Shown here: positions 6,786 to 15,256 of the stretch, in pieces
Layout of the letters: each line of letters begins with the position of its first letter
Numbering within the stretch: position 1 is the stretch's first letter
Virus record (IMG/VR): IMGVR_UViG_3300025769_000593
Location: 1 to 29,161 of that record
From: a virus
Strand: one strand, 5' to 3'
DNA: 29,161 bases
Translations under genes and position numbers: made by a program
The notes under the pieces: generated by a model
Told to the model about the DNA's origin: nothing
Seen by the model: only the letters and a program-made list of their open reading frames with translations
Databases searched by the model: none

Positions 6786-7387
6786 CTTGGGTGCCTTTCA
6801 AATAATTCTTTTTCTGATTCATACATTGCTTTTAAATATTCTTCTTTTATCATAGCCTCTTGAACTGATATAGGACCAGCTGCATCTCGTCCACCTATCA
6901 CAAGTTTACTGTGAGTTCGTATAGCTGGCTCATCAAACTCTTCACCAAGGTTATCCATAATCATTATCAAATCATCACACAATGTTTCCATGTAGCCAAA
7001 ACCAATATTGTGATAATGATCTAAAGTATAGTGATCATAATAATCTTTTACTACATTCTTATTCTCTACTATTTTAGTCAGGAATGTTTCATAGTCTTCG
7101 GCTTGGCATTCTCGTTCCAGTCTTATGTCTTCTTGCCAATTCCATTTGTTACCATACTTGTTAGCTTTCTTTCTGGCTCTGTGGTGAAACAAACTATGCA
7201 CAAACGTCATAGGATGCCGTAGGAAAGCAAAAGGCTGCTTATGGGTGAATGGTGTATTATGTGAGTCATATATCGCATCACCGATAGCTTTAGCGCCTTC
7301 TACATAGCTAAATAACATTTGTTTTACCCAACGGCCACCAGTCTTCGGTACGTGTATAAATACACTATGATTAAGTTCTACTGCCAT
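6773..7387 (-). CDS. Sulfotransferase-like protein
   Basis: 204 residues from the ATG at 7387 (MAVELNHSVF); an upstream ATG at 7408 would add seven residues. HVPKTGGRW (12-20) matches the 5'-phosphosulfate binding loop of PAPS-dependent sulfotransferases (pattern PK.G..W), and FAFLRHPMTFVHSLFHHR (53-70) matches the 3'-phosphate binding motif (R.P...R..S). The protein is shorter than typical carbohydrate sulfotransferases (~250-300). The likely reaction is transfer of sulfate from PAPS to a hydroxyl on a glycan or other acceptor. It follows the FkbM methyltransferase gene with a 17-base overlap, implying a joint modification pathway. The substrate is unknown. Confidence 0.72.
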   Translation of the reverse strand: MAVELNHSVFIHVPKTGGRWVKQMLFSYVEGAKAIGDAIYDSHNTPFTHKQPFAFLRHPMTFVHSLFHHRARKKANKYGNKWNWQEDIRLERECQAEDYETFLTKIVENKNVVKDYYDHYTLDHYHNIGFGYMETLCDDLIMIMDNLGEEFDEPAIRTHSKLVIGGRDAAGPISVQEAMIKEEYLKAMYESEKELFERHPRWIP

Positions 7388-8102
7388 GTACAAATAAAAA
7401 GTCACCATCCGTTATGTCTGGCATTGTTATAGCTACTTTGACACCGTGTTCAGTATCTTTCACTGGTTGAAGTCCTTTACCTCTGTGATTATAAAAACAT
7501 GTATAGCCATGTCTAAAACAAAATTCAAAGGTTGTTTCTACTGGATACTTATTAAACTTATCATAAACCTCAACCATTAAGTTTGGTTTATCTCTTTCTA
7601 TAACTTTCTCTCCACCTTCTAATACATCAAGTTCTGTTCCTTCTGTATCTATTTTTATGAAACCACACTTATAGCCATGTATGAGAGTCTTTGCATACAT
7701 TGAATCAATGGTTCTTGTTTCCACAGTTATAGGTATACCACTAACAAGATTTTGAAATGACGAGTTTGATAATCTTTTGTCATCTACATAAAACTTTTGG
7801 TTACCCTCCATATTACTCATAGCCACATTATGTGTGGTGACATTACTGTGCTCATCTTCTATCTTTTTTAGTTGATCGTAGACTGGAGGTACAGCTTCAA
7901 ATGCAAATACAATATCAGCATGTTTCGCAAACCATCGTGTGTATTGACCAACACCTGCACCAATATCTAATACATAACTATCTTTAGGAATGTAATCTTT
8001 GGTTTTACCTATTAAAAATTCTTTAGTGTGTAAATCATAGTAGTATGGATTAAACACTCTTCGTTGTAACACCTCGTCAGAAAGTTTATCAGTTAAGTTC
8101 AT
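7371..8102 (-). CDS. FkbM-family SAM-dependent methyltransferase
   Basis: 243 residues. A Rossmann-type methyltransferase: motif I VLDIGAGVGQY (44-54), acidic residue ending beta2 (E69 in FAFEAVPP), and the FkbM signature FIKIDTEGTELDVLEGG (148-164) with a following PNLMVEVY strand. FkbM enzymes O-methylate sugars or polyketides. The gene overlaps its upstream neighbour (2OG oxygenase) by 14 bases and the downstream sulfotransferase-like gene by 17, so the three are co-translated. Together they suggest decoration of a glycan on the virion or host surface; this is inference. The family call is firm, the substrate unknown. Confidence 0.85.
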   Translation of the reverse strand: MNLTDKLSDEVLQRRVFNPYYYDLHTKEFLIGKTKDYIPKDSYVLDIGAGVGQYTRWFAKHADIVFAFEAVPPVYDQLKKIEDEHSNVTTHNVAMSNMEGNQKFYVDDKRLSNSSFQNLVSGIPITVETRTIDSMYAKTLIHGYKCGFIKIDTEGTELDVLEGGEKVIERDKPNLMVEVYDKFNKYPVETTFEFCFRHGYTCFYNHRGKGLQPVKDTEHGVKVAITMPDITDGDFLFVHGSRT

Positions 8103-9090
8103 TTGGTTTCATTATCACTTGTAGTGCTATACGTTCACCATCTTCAACATGAGTTCCTCTATGCCAACCATGGTTCGGTTCAAATAATATAAAATTAGTT
8201 TCATCAGTTGTAAAGTGTTTTAATTTAGAATATACAGTTTCACTTGTATGTGCACCGTCAAGTAACTGTCTAGAAAAGTATGAATTCTTACGTGCCCATA
8301 TTGGTAGTGAAGCATTTGACTTTCGTTGACTTGAGTTTGATAATGTATTTACTAATTGATTACTCTTACAGAATAACATTTCAACCTCATCGAAATACCA
8401 TCTATGACTTTCTGGAACATAGGCAAAAGGTCCATTGTTATTTTTAACTTCGTTTAAATATATAATAGTTTTTATATAACTGTATTTGGGATCTATATGT
8501 AATGTATACAGTTTATTCTTTGGTTTCTTACGTTGGTCTGTTTGAAAGTATTCGTTGAATGTATCGTTAGCATCACTGATGTGTAAGTTAATATCTGTAA
8601 TCTCATACGTATTCTTAGTGATATTAAGTTTAGAATATATTGTATTTATTTTTTTATGTATCTCATGATTATGAGGTAGGTTTATTATCTTATCTTGAAC
8701 TCGTGTGTTTCTAATTGGATCTCTTTGTTTTAGATCATCAATATCTTTTTCTAAACATTTAACAAGTGGATCTATATCTATCGTGGTTGCATAATATCCT
8801 AAGTCATCAAATGTTTTAGGGCCACTATACTTTATATTTTTATATTTATCTTTAAGTGCGAAACCTTTTATTGCAGCTTCTAATTGTTTTTGAACTTGCG
8901 CATCTGATTTTAATTCTTTGTGAAGTTCAATAATTGCATTACTAAATAATTTAATATTATTATCTAATAAACTATCTTTAAGTTTATCATAAATAATAGG
9001 GTATTCGTTTGTATTGGGTTCATATTCACTGTCACCAAAACAAACGGTGGGATCAGGAATGACCACACCGTGTTGAGATATATTATGCAA
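8089..9090 (-). CDS. 2-oxoglutarate/Fe(II)-dependent oxygenase (PhyH-like)
   Basis: 333 residues. The C-terminal half has the double-stranded beta-helix signature: LHIDP with the HxD metal pair (H198, D200), IKTIIYLNEVKNNNGPFAYVPESH (206 onward, typical strand-turn of phytanoyl-CoA dioxygenase-like enzymes, NGP..VP.SH), and a distal NHGWHRGTHVEDGER (306-320) with the third iron ligand probably H310 and the 2-oxoglutarate-binding R320. The N-terminal ~160 residues are helical, Lys-rich and unassigned. The first start is TTG at 9090, inside the portal stop region; no ATG is available before the catalytic domain. The overlap with portal suggests coupling. The likely reaction is hydroxylation of an unknown small molecule, glycan or protein. 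Confidence 0.78.
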   Translation of the reverse strand: MHNISQHGVVIPDPTVCFGDSEYEPNTNEYPIIYDKLKDSLLDNNIKLFSNAIIELHKELKSDAQVQKQLEAAIKGFALKDKYKNIKYSGPKTFDDLGYYATTIDIDPLVKCLEKDIDDLKQRDPIRNTRVQDKIINLPHNHEIHKKINTIYSKLNITKNTYEITDINLHISDANDTFNEYFQTDQRKKPKNKLYTLHIDPKYSYIKTIIYLNEVKNNNGPFAYVPESHRWYFDEVEMLFCKSNQLVNTLSNSSQRKSNASLPIWARKNSYFSRQLLDGAHTSETVYSKLKHFTTDETNFILFEPNHGWHRGTHVEDGERIALQVIMKPNELN

Positions 9091-12000
9091 TATCTACGTC
9101 TTTCGTTAGATCAACAAAAGCTAATTTTTCTGTTGCTCTTTTATTTGTAGCTTCATCAGGTGCCGTATGGTGAAGTTTATTATAATAGTCCATAAGCGCA
9201 TCAACACTATCATTCTCAATTATATCTTTTAAATATTTATCTGATCCTTTCTTTTGGAACATGTCGGCTTCAAAAAGTATCTGTTGTTTTAGTGGATCGA
9301 GCTTTGTAGCATCACCGTGTTTAGCCGCATCTTCTGCCCAACTTGGTAGATTATCTTCGCCTACAGTGTTTTTAAGTCTGTTAACGGCCGTCTTTAGTGC
9401 ACCTTTGGTAAACTGGTATAGACCTGCTGCACTTGATGTTGGGTTCTTAGCCATTGGATTGTTGTCGCTTTCTACATCTTTAATATAGTTTCCAGCATTA
9501 ACAATTTTTTTTATTGCACTTGTTTTACCACCTTCAATATTATCAAGGTCAAATCTTTCTAAGTTTGTATCTCTAACTTGTTTTAATAAATTAATATCTT
9601 CTGTAGACATTTCTTTCTCCATTGGTTGTTGTTGTATGTTCTGTGCTCTTTTAGCTTGTTCTAAAAAGTTTAAAGCCCTACGTTCTTCTTCCTTCTCCTC
9701 TTCTTCCATCGGTGGTTGTATTGGCTTAACTACTGGTGGAATTGATGGGTCTGGTCGTCCGACTGATGCAGCTTGATCAACGGCCATCTTTAACATATCG
9801 GTAGCTTGTACTGGTCCTCCTGCTGCTAAATTCTGTTGATCGTTAGTTGCTACGACAACTTTATCTTTATCCATCATCTTTAACAAGTCCATAACAACTT
9901 TTGCTGTTACATTCTCTGTTTCAGATTTTTTCTTTTCATCAAGCTTTGCTGCTTCTACCATTGCATCTATCTTGATCTCTTTTTCTTTAAGCTGTAAATC
10001 TTTTAATTCCAGTTCTTTTTTATTTTCGATTGCTTGTTTTTGAATGTTTAGGTTTTGTTGCTCTATACTATCCAGTCCACCTTGCGCTGCTAACTGGTTA
10101 GCTTTCAATATCTGTTGTGCACTTTCTGCCATGATTGCAGTGAGACTAGCGCCTTGGTCTACTTGACCCTCTTGCGCTTTCATTAGTCCACCCATTTGCT
10201 CTTGGAATCTTAGAACCATATGTTCACGAATGTTTGCTAGTAATACTGGTTCTACTTGTTTCATAATAGGGTTGGCACCATTGAGCGGGTCTTGAACGTA
10301 AGCGGTCTTCACGGCGATGTGAGCATTGTGATCTTGTCCTGGAAATGCTTTGATCGGCTGTCCACGTGTAGCCGACATGATATCGGCAAGAGGATCTTGT
10401 TGGATCGCCTGTTGAGGCGCATTCATGAATCGCTCTGGATTATCGACATTAGCTGCGGCAAGAACCGCTTTGTTTACCTCTGGCATATTGAAAGTTCCCG
10501 GAGGTGACTGCGAAGCCAACTGTAACATCAGTTGTGCTTGCGCTAATCTATGTGAGTTCGATGGGATGTTTGGATCACTAACAGGAAGTACGTCGATACG
10601 GCCATCGAAATCTTGCTTGAATACTTCGGCAGACTGTCCTATAATATCATAAGGATAAGCAGTCGGTAAAAATTCATTGTTTATTCTAGCTAATATTTTA
10701 AACTCGTCTCTTTGAGACTTGTGGAGTCGTTTGTGAATTGCTGAAAAGAACTTACCTGATGCTTCTAATAATGCTAATGTCGTGCCAACCGGACCATAGT
10801 TCGTTGCATCGGACACTACTTGATCTGTCGTGTCAGCAAATTTCTGGCCAGCAGTGGCTACAAAGCCTAACATTTGATAAAGAGTCTGAGACGGTTCTTT
10901 ATACGGAAGAGGAACTATGGACTTGCCCAAATCTAAACCCGTTGACTCAACGTCACGAAACTCCCCCGGCATTATCGGAGAATTATCTCCAACAACTCTA
11001 ACACCTCTAGCTTTAAAACCACCCGGTAAATTAGAGAACTGACCTGCATCAATCAATGCTCTCATTGCAGCTGTAGCTGACATGGTTAGATTACCAAGGA
11101 AATGAATTAATCCTAATCCGTAGAATCCAAAACCTGGTACAAACTTATAACTAACAAAGTGTTCTCTTTTTACAAATCGTGGATCACCATCATTCCAGTT
11201 ACGACGAATACTAAGAACCTTCTTAGAACTTTTATCTATTGTAACAATGTATGGATAGGCTACACCAGTTGGACTGTTGAATGGTTCTGGTAAATCTAAA
11301 TATAAATGTTGTTCAATTAATACATAGCTTGGATCATATGGGTTCTCATCATATGCCGATAGTCCCATGATCTGTTCTGCTTTAGATGTAATGTTACCTC
11401 TATCTGTTTGCTCTGGATCTCCAAGATCAGTTTCTCGATACATACCTGCATCCATATCTTTTCGTAAATCATTTTCAGAACGATAGATAATATGTGAGTA
11501 ACGATCGGCACGACGAAGATCGGATACTAAATTAGATACGTGAAACTGATCGATAGGTATGAACTCTGATATAGGTCGTCCTAATGTTTCATCGTAATAA
11601 ACTTTTTTAACTGCCGTACCAATTAATGGTAGATGAAATAACATCTTCTCAAACTCATCGAAATATTCTGGCATCTCTTCGGTGAGTTGATAGTTCATGA
11701 AATCTTTTACACGTTGCGCTTGTTTTTCTTTCTCTGGTGTAGGTGAACCTACCACTTGAGTTTTAACTGGACCTTTGCTTGGAAATAATTCTTGTGATGC
11801 TTTTGATTGGAACTTAACTGCATTCTCAATAATCAATGGATGTGTTGCTGTACATGCACCATCAAACGGTTCTGTTGTTTCTTCTAGTTTAAGACCAAGT
11901 AAATCAAAGCCTCGTTCAAATGTCTGTTCCCACTCTTCTCGTGAATCTTTATCAGCCGTATAGTTATCCATAACTGTTTGAGCTATGTCTTCTAAATCTT

Positions 12001-12247
12001 CTTCTTCCATTAAATCTGCAAGGTTCATATAGAAGTCTTCACTGATGGAGGCTAATACCTTACCACTATCTTCGTTTAAATCTATTTCAACTTCACCAGT
12101 TGTTGGGTCTACATTAACTGCTAAGTCTTCTTCTTGTTCTTCATCAATGTTTACATCAATACCGAGTGCTTGAGACTGAGCATTAACCTTCTCTTTTGCT
12201 ACTTCAATTGGTGTTGATATATCGTCTGGGTTTTTCTCTATTGCCAT
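9083..12247 (-). CDS. Portal protein with C-terminal lytic-transglycosylase-like domain
   Basis: 1054 residues. About residues 80-640 match the large P22-like portal class of podoviruses: FDGACTATHPLIIENAVKFQ (about 127-146), then SKASQELFP, a central region with PIDQFHVSN and the YKFVPGFGFYGLGL block, and helices of the wing and stem. It forms the twelve-fold ring at the capsid vertex through which DNA passes. Residues ~700-800 are Lys/Glu/Gln-rich coiled coil. The last ~135 residues (about 920-1054) contain VESDNNPMAKNPTSSAAGLYQF, with E926 as a candidate catalytic Glu and the SSAAGLYQFT motif of soluble lytic transglycosylases. Portals are usually 500-750 residues, so this is an extended protein. 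The start lacks a strong ribosome-binding site and is probably coupled to terL, whose stop is three bases away. Confidence 0.85.
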   Translation of the reverse strand: MAIEKNPDDISTPIEVAKEKVNAQSQALGIDVNIDEEQEEDLAVNVDPTTGEVEIDLNEDSGKVLASISEDFYMNLADLMEEEDLEDIAQTVMDNYTADKDSREEWEQTFERGFDLLGLKLEETTEPFDGACTATHPLIIENAVKFQSKASQELFPSKGPVKTQVVGSPTPEKEKQAQRVKDFMNYQLTEEMPEYFDEFEKMLFHLPLIGTAVKKVYYDETLGRPISEFIPIDQFHVSNLVSDLRRADRYSHIIYRSENDLRKDMDAGMYRETDLGDPEQTDRGNITSKAEQIMGLSAYDENPYDPSYVLIEQHLYLDLPEPFNSPTGVAYPYIVTIDKSSKKVLSIRRNWNDGDPRFVKREHFVSYKFVPGFGFYGLGLIHFLGNLTMSATAAMRALIDAGQFSNLPGGFKARGVRVVGDNSPIMPGEFRDVESTGLDLGKSIVPLPYKEPSQTLYQMLGFVATAGQKFADTTDQVVSDATNYGPVGTTLALLEASGKFFSAIHKRLHKSQRDEFKILARINNEFLPTAYPYDIIGQSAEVFKQDFDGRIDVLPVSDPNIPSNSHRLAQAQLMLQLASQSPPGTFNMPEVNKAVLAAANVDNPERFMNAPQQAIQQDPLADIMSATRGQPIKAFPGQDHNAHIAVKTAYVQDPLNGANPIMKQVEPVLLANIREHMVLRFQEQMGGLMKAQEGQVDQGASLTAIMAESAQQILKANQLAAQGGLDSIEQQNLNIQKQAIENKKELELKDLQLKEKEIKIDAMVEAAKLDEKKKSETENVTAKVVMDLLKMMDKDKVVVATNDQQNLAAGGPVQATDMLKMAVDQAASVGRPDPSIPPVVKPIQPPMEEEEKEEERRALNFLEQAKRAQNIQQQPMEKEMSTEDINLLKQVRDTNLERFDLDNIEGGKTSAIKKIVNAGNYIKDVESDNNPMAKNPTSSAAGLYQFTKGALKTAVNRLKNTVGEDNLPSWAEDAAKHGDATKLDPLKQQILFEADMFQKKGSDKYLKDIIENDSVDALMDYYNKLHHTAPDEATNKRATEKLAFVDLTKDVDIA

Positions 12248-12249
12248 AA

Positions 12250-13791
12250 TTAATTAGATACCTTCCAATAGGTTGCCTTATTTTTTTTATAAGTATTATC
12301 ACTATCACTATAATACGGATCATGGGGATGTTGCAAGTGCCAAGAATCTTTCATATAGTGTACTGCCATGACCATAGCATCTACTTGGTCATCATGAGCC
12401 GCATTTGGGAAACTAATTGCTTCATCAAATAATGTCTGCGCCCATATTTTATTTGGTAGCCAAACTCTTCCCGCTTCTAGTAATGGTGAAGCTGCATAGG
12501 CTCTAGCTACCTTATCACGATCTGGGGTGTATTCCAAAACTGGTAGACCCGCTCTTCGTAAATCTTGTATTAAACTTTGACCACTGGCTTTCTTCTCGAT
12601 GATAACCATATCTGGTTGGTGGTCCTCATAGGCATCTTGTGCATTCTGTCGTAACTCTGGATATTCAAATCGACCACGAATGTTACCTAGTAATATTAAA
12701 TTACCAATATCTCTTTCAACTCCTTCACTATCTTTTTCTACAGTAACAAAGATACCCCATGTTTGTATAACACTAAAGTCTGCCGTTGTTCGTGTAGAGA
12801 ATGCCGTATCTAAAGTTTGTATTACAAAATCACAATGTGGTGGATCAACCTCATCCCATATTCTAAACCATGACTTTTTAAGAATACCACCTTCATCTGG
12901 CACTGGATTCTGCATGTACAATGATTCCCAGTATCGTGAACCATTATGTCTACGTATTTCTAATTCATCATTCTTTAATATTTCTTTTGGTTTCCATTCT
13001 GGAAAATAAGAATCACCTACTGGTAAGTTGAGTATCTTACTGCTTGTTTCATCTACCCATGCTGGTATACGAATAACTTCCCAGTTTAATGATTTGTCTT
13101 CATCATCGCCTTGGTTTGATAATAACCAACCACAGATATCATCTTCATGATAACGAGTGTTAATGATAACTATAGAGCCATTCGGCATAAGCCTTGTCCG
13201 TAAACCTGCTGGATACCATTCTTTAATATATCTTCTGCCTGCTTCACTGAATGCATCTTCCTCTGACATTACGTCATCAAGTAAAGCTACGTGCGCACCA
13301 CGACCAGCTATCTGTGTTCGTACACCAGCTGCTACATATACACCGTTTTTGTTTGTCTGCCATTTACCAGCAGCCCTAACATCGGATCTTAGTTTTACAT
13401 CTTCGAATATTGATTGATAGTCTGGGTCATTCACCACATCTCTTACACTTCTACCAAAGTCAGAAGCTAACTGATCACTGTGTGATACCGACAGTATCTC
13501 GTGATTAGGGTGGCGACCAAGATACCATGCAGGAAATAGTTTAGAACAGATAAGGGATTTAGAACTACGAGGTGGTAAGAATACCATTAGTCTTTTGACT
13601 TCACCTTGTTCCACTTGTTGTAGCTTTTTACTGATAACATCTATGTGTCTACCCATTTTAAAGTCAGCAACAAGTTTAGGGGCAAAGGCTTCTATGAAAC
13701 CAGAGAAATTCTCACGTACATTTTGGAAAGCTAGGTAACGAAGCTTCTCAATATCCTCGTCGCTTATAGGTTCATTACTTTTTAGGTTCAT
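12250..13791 (-). CDS. terL: Terminase large subunit
   Basis: 513 residues. The ATP-driven DNA packaging motor and nuclease. The N-terminal ATPase has a deviant Walker A LPPRSSKS (72-79) and Walker B VALLDDVMSEEDA (168-180, hydrophobic stretch plus D172, D173 and the catalytic E). The C-terminal RNase H-like nuclease shows DFVIQTLDTAFSTRTTADFS (around 315) with metal-ligand Asp, and DDQVDAMVMAVHYM near residue 470. Length is typical. The ATG overlaps the end of terS by 17 bases. The protein docks on the portal encoded next. Classification by packaging type (pac or cos) is not possible by eye. Confidence 0.93.
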   Translation of the reverse strand: MNLKSNEPISDEDIEKLRYLAFQNVRENFSGFIEAFAPKLVADFKMGRHIDVISKKLQQVEQGEVKRLMVFLPPRSSKSLICSKLFPAWYLGRHPNHEILSVSHSDQLASDFGRSVRDVVNDPDYQSIFEDVKLRSDVRAAGKWQTNKNGVYVAAGVRTQIAGRGAHVALLDDVMSEEDAFSEAGRRYIKEWYPAGLRTRLMPNGSIVIINTRYHEDDICGWLLSNQGDDEDKSLNWEVIRIPAWVDETSSKILNLPVGDSYFPEWKPKEILKNDELEIRRHNGSRYWESLYMQNPVPDEGGILKKSWFRIWDEVDPPHCDFVIQTLDTAFSTRTTADFSVIQTWGIFVTVEKDSEGVERDIGNLILLGNIRGRFEYPELRQNAQDAYEDHQPDMVIIEKKASGQSLIQDLRRAGLPVLEYTPDRDKVARAYAASPLLEAGRVWLPNKIWAQTLFDEAISFPNAAHDDQVDAMVMAVHYMKDSWHLQHPHDPYYSDSDNTYKKNKATYWKVSN

Positions 13792-14503
13792 CGTTTGACG
13801 ATACGACTTTTAGACCTGCAATCTTTACAAGTCTTTCTACGTCTTTCTTTTTATCACCACTCTCAAAGCCAGTTGTCTTTACAGTCTGCTCCACTTTATC
13901 CACAAACATACCTAAATGTTTAGCAATATGTTCCATTGACTTGTTAGCATTTGTAAAATCACTGTCTTGCATAGCTTCATTGTAAACTTTAGCTAGTCTT
14001 TCTAGAACTTTTTCTTTTGTCCACGTAATTTTAGTTACAGCTTCGTCTTGATACTCTTTGATTCGCTCCATAACCTTTTCATTCTTCATAATTACTCTAG
14101 CTTTGGCTCTAGTTCGTGCATCATTCTTGTCTGGTTGGTAACCTGCGGCTAAATATGCCTTGACTTCGTCGCCGTGGCCTGCAAATTCCATGCAAAACTT
14201 CTCTTGCATAGCTGTGAGTCCACGAAATGTAGGAACTTTTACGTTATTGTCCTCTGGTTTTTCTAACATTCTCTTTTTATACTCCTCTGGGTTCTTTTTT
14301 TCTAGCCTTCTTAGTCTACGTCTCTCTAATTCTGCCTCTATTTCTTTTAATTCTTCGCCTCCTCTATATATTCTCGCCTCTCTTTTAACTTTATGCAAGT
14401 TAATCAGCTCTTCTTCTGTCATTTTTCCGTAGAGTATGTGTACTTTTTTCTTTGTCATAGTCTTAAAAGCTTTGAAGGGAGGATAATAACCCACAACTAT
14501 CAC
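13775..14503 (-). CDS. terS: Terminase small subunit
   Basis: Up to 242 residues. The region GLTAMQEKFCMEFAGHGDEVKAYLAAGY (about 94-121) is the terminase_2-type helix-turn-helix DNA-binding domain (LT..Q..F..EY......A...AGY), followed by the VLERLAKVYNEAM oligomerisation segment. It recognises phage DNA for packaging and regulates TerL. The start is uncertain. GTG at 14503 lies only two bases behind AAGGAGG. GTG at 14494 has an 11-base spacing. An ATG at 14458 has no ribosome-binding site. The N-terminal ~85 residues are Lys/Glu-rich coiled coil and precede the known domain. It is the first gene of the late arm. Confidence 0.85.
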   Translation of the reverse strand: MIVVGYYPPFKAFKTMTKKKVHILYGKMTEEELINLHKVKREARIYRGGEELKEIEAELERRRLRRLEKKNPEEYKKRMLEKPEDNNVKVPTFRGLTAMQEKFCMEFAGHGDEVKAYLAAGYQPDKNDARTRAKARVIMKNEKVMERIKEYQDEAVTKITWTKEKVLERLAKVYNEAMQDSDFTNANKSMEHIAKHLGMFVDKVEQTVKTTGFESGDKKKDVERLVKIAGLKVVSSNDEPKK

Positions 14504-14560
14504 TCCCTCCTTCTCAAATACCAGGATTCCAAAGCTGTAGGAGACAAATGTAGCTTAAAA

Positions 14561-14585
14561 CCTAGAATACTAGGACGTTTCTAGG
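14561..14585 (-). other. Inverted repeat in the terS leader
   Basis: CCTAGAA (14561-14567) and TTCTAGG (14579-14585) form a perfect 7-bp inverted repeat around an 11-base spacer that contains a further CTAG. If the late promoter at 14606-14634 is used, this hairpin lies about 14 bases from the 5' end of the late mRNA. It could equally be an operator. A 5-bp alternative (CCTAG...CTAGG) also exists on the left half. Confidence 0.45.
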
Positions 14586-14605
14586 TGGATTCTACTGGTA
14601 CAACC

Positions 14606-14634
14606 AATATAAACAAGTAATTGACATTATGCAA
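14606..14634 (-). promoter_or_regulatory. Putative late promoter for the minus-strand arm
   Basis: On the minus strand TTGCAT (14634-14629), a 17-base spacer and TATATT (14611-14606) resemble a sigma70 promoter with a strong -10 and a weak -35. It would start transcription near 14599, ~96 bases before terS. It physically overlaps the divergent promoter at 14621-14649, so both arms may compete for polymerase. Confidence 0.4.
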
Positions 14635-14649
14635 GTGTTTGTTTACAAT
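14621..14649 (+). promoter_or_regulatory. Near-consensus sigma70-type promoter for the methyltransferase pair
   Basis: TTGACA (14621-14626), exactly 17 bases, then TACAAT (14644-14649): a perfect -35 and a 5/6 -10. The predicted start is at about 14656, immediately before the ATG at 14657, which would make the first message leaderless. It is the best-matching promoter in the window and implies use of host RNA polymerase. Confidence 0.65.
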
Positions 14650-14656
14650 GCGAAAC

Positions 14657-15256
14657 ATGAGACCAGAAGAGTTTTTATACCAACCCATGATACTCTTAGA
14701 TCACCGTATGATGGAATATAACTTCTGTATGCAGAACATACAGCACAAAGGTGGACACTATCTAGAATTTGGAGTGTATGAAGGTAAATCTATAAATTAT
14801 TTAGCTAACCTTAACAAGAAAATTACATTTCATGGGTTTGATAGTTTTAAAGGGTTACCTGAGAAATGGTTTATGGGTCACAAAGTTGTGGAGGAAGGAC
14901 ACTTCGCCATCGATGGTTTGCCAAAGGTTGTACCGAATGTTGTACTTCACGAAGGATTGTTTGATAAAACCATACCGATATGGAAGAAAGATCACAAAAG
15001 ACATATATCGTTTATTAATATTGATTGCGATTTATATAAGTCTACTCAAACAGTATTAGAATTATTAAATGATCAGATTGTTAGTGGTACACTTTTACGA
15101 TTTGATGATTTACTAACATCTCCAATATCTCCGTATCCTAATTGGGAACAAGGAGAATGGAAAGCGCTGGTCGAATGGTGTCAGAAATATAATAGAAAAG
15201 TAAGACCCCTAGCTCGTTCTTGGAAACAAGGATGCACTATGACAGTGGAGGTATAA
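14657..15256 (+). CDS. TylF-like SAM-dependent O-methyltransferase
   Basis: 199 residues from the ATG at 14657 (MRPEEFLYQP). LEFGVYEGKS (36-45) is the SAM-binding loop, FDSFKGLPE (61-69) the TylF/MycF-type second motif and ISFINIDCDLYKST (117-130) the metal-binding DxDxY region, followed by GTLLRFDDLL. Enzymes of this class O-methylate sugar or macrolide hydroxyls. The ATG at 14648 lies inside the -10 box and TTG at 14621 is the -35, so neither is likely to be on a message from that promoter. No ribosome-binding site precedes 14657. The next gene overlaps by one base (TAATG). The two form a plus-strand pair isolated between the arms. Substrate unknown. Confidence 0.8.
   Translation: MRPEEFLYQPMILLDHRMMEYNFCMQNIQHKGGHYLEFGVYEGKSINYLANLNKKITFHGFDSFKGLPEKWFMGHKVVEEGHFAIDGLPKVVPNVVLHEGLFDKTIPIWKKDHKRHISFINIDCDLYKSTQTVLELLNDQIVSGTLLRFDDLLTSPISPYPNWEQGEWKALVEWCQKYNRKVRPLARSWKQGCTMTVEV

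Noticed and set aside
14621-14656. TTG start for the TylF-like gene
   Set aside because: The TTG is the first base of the TTGACA -35 box and no ribosome-binding site precedes it; the added N-terminal residues are not family-like.
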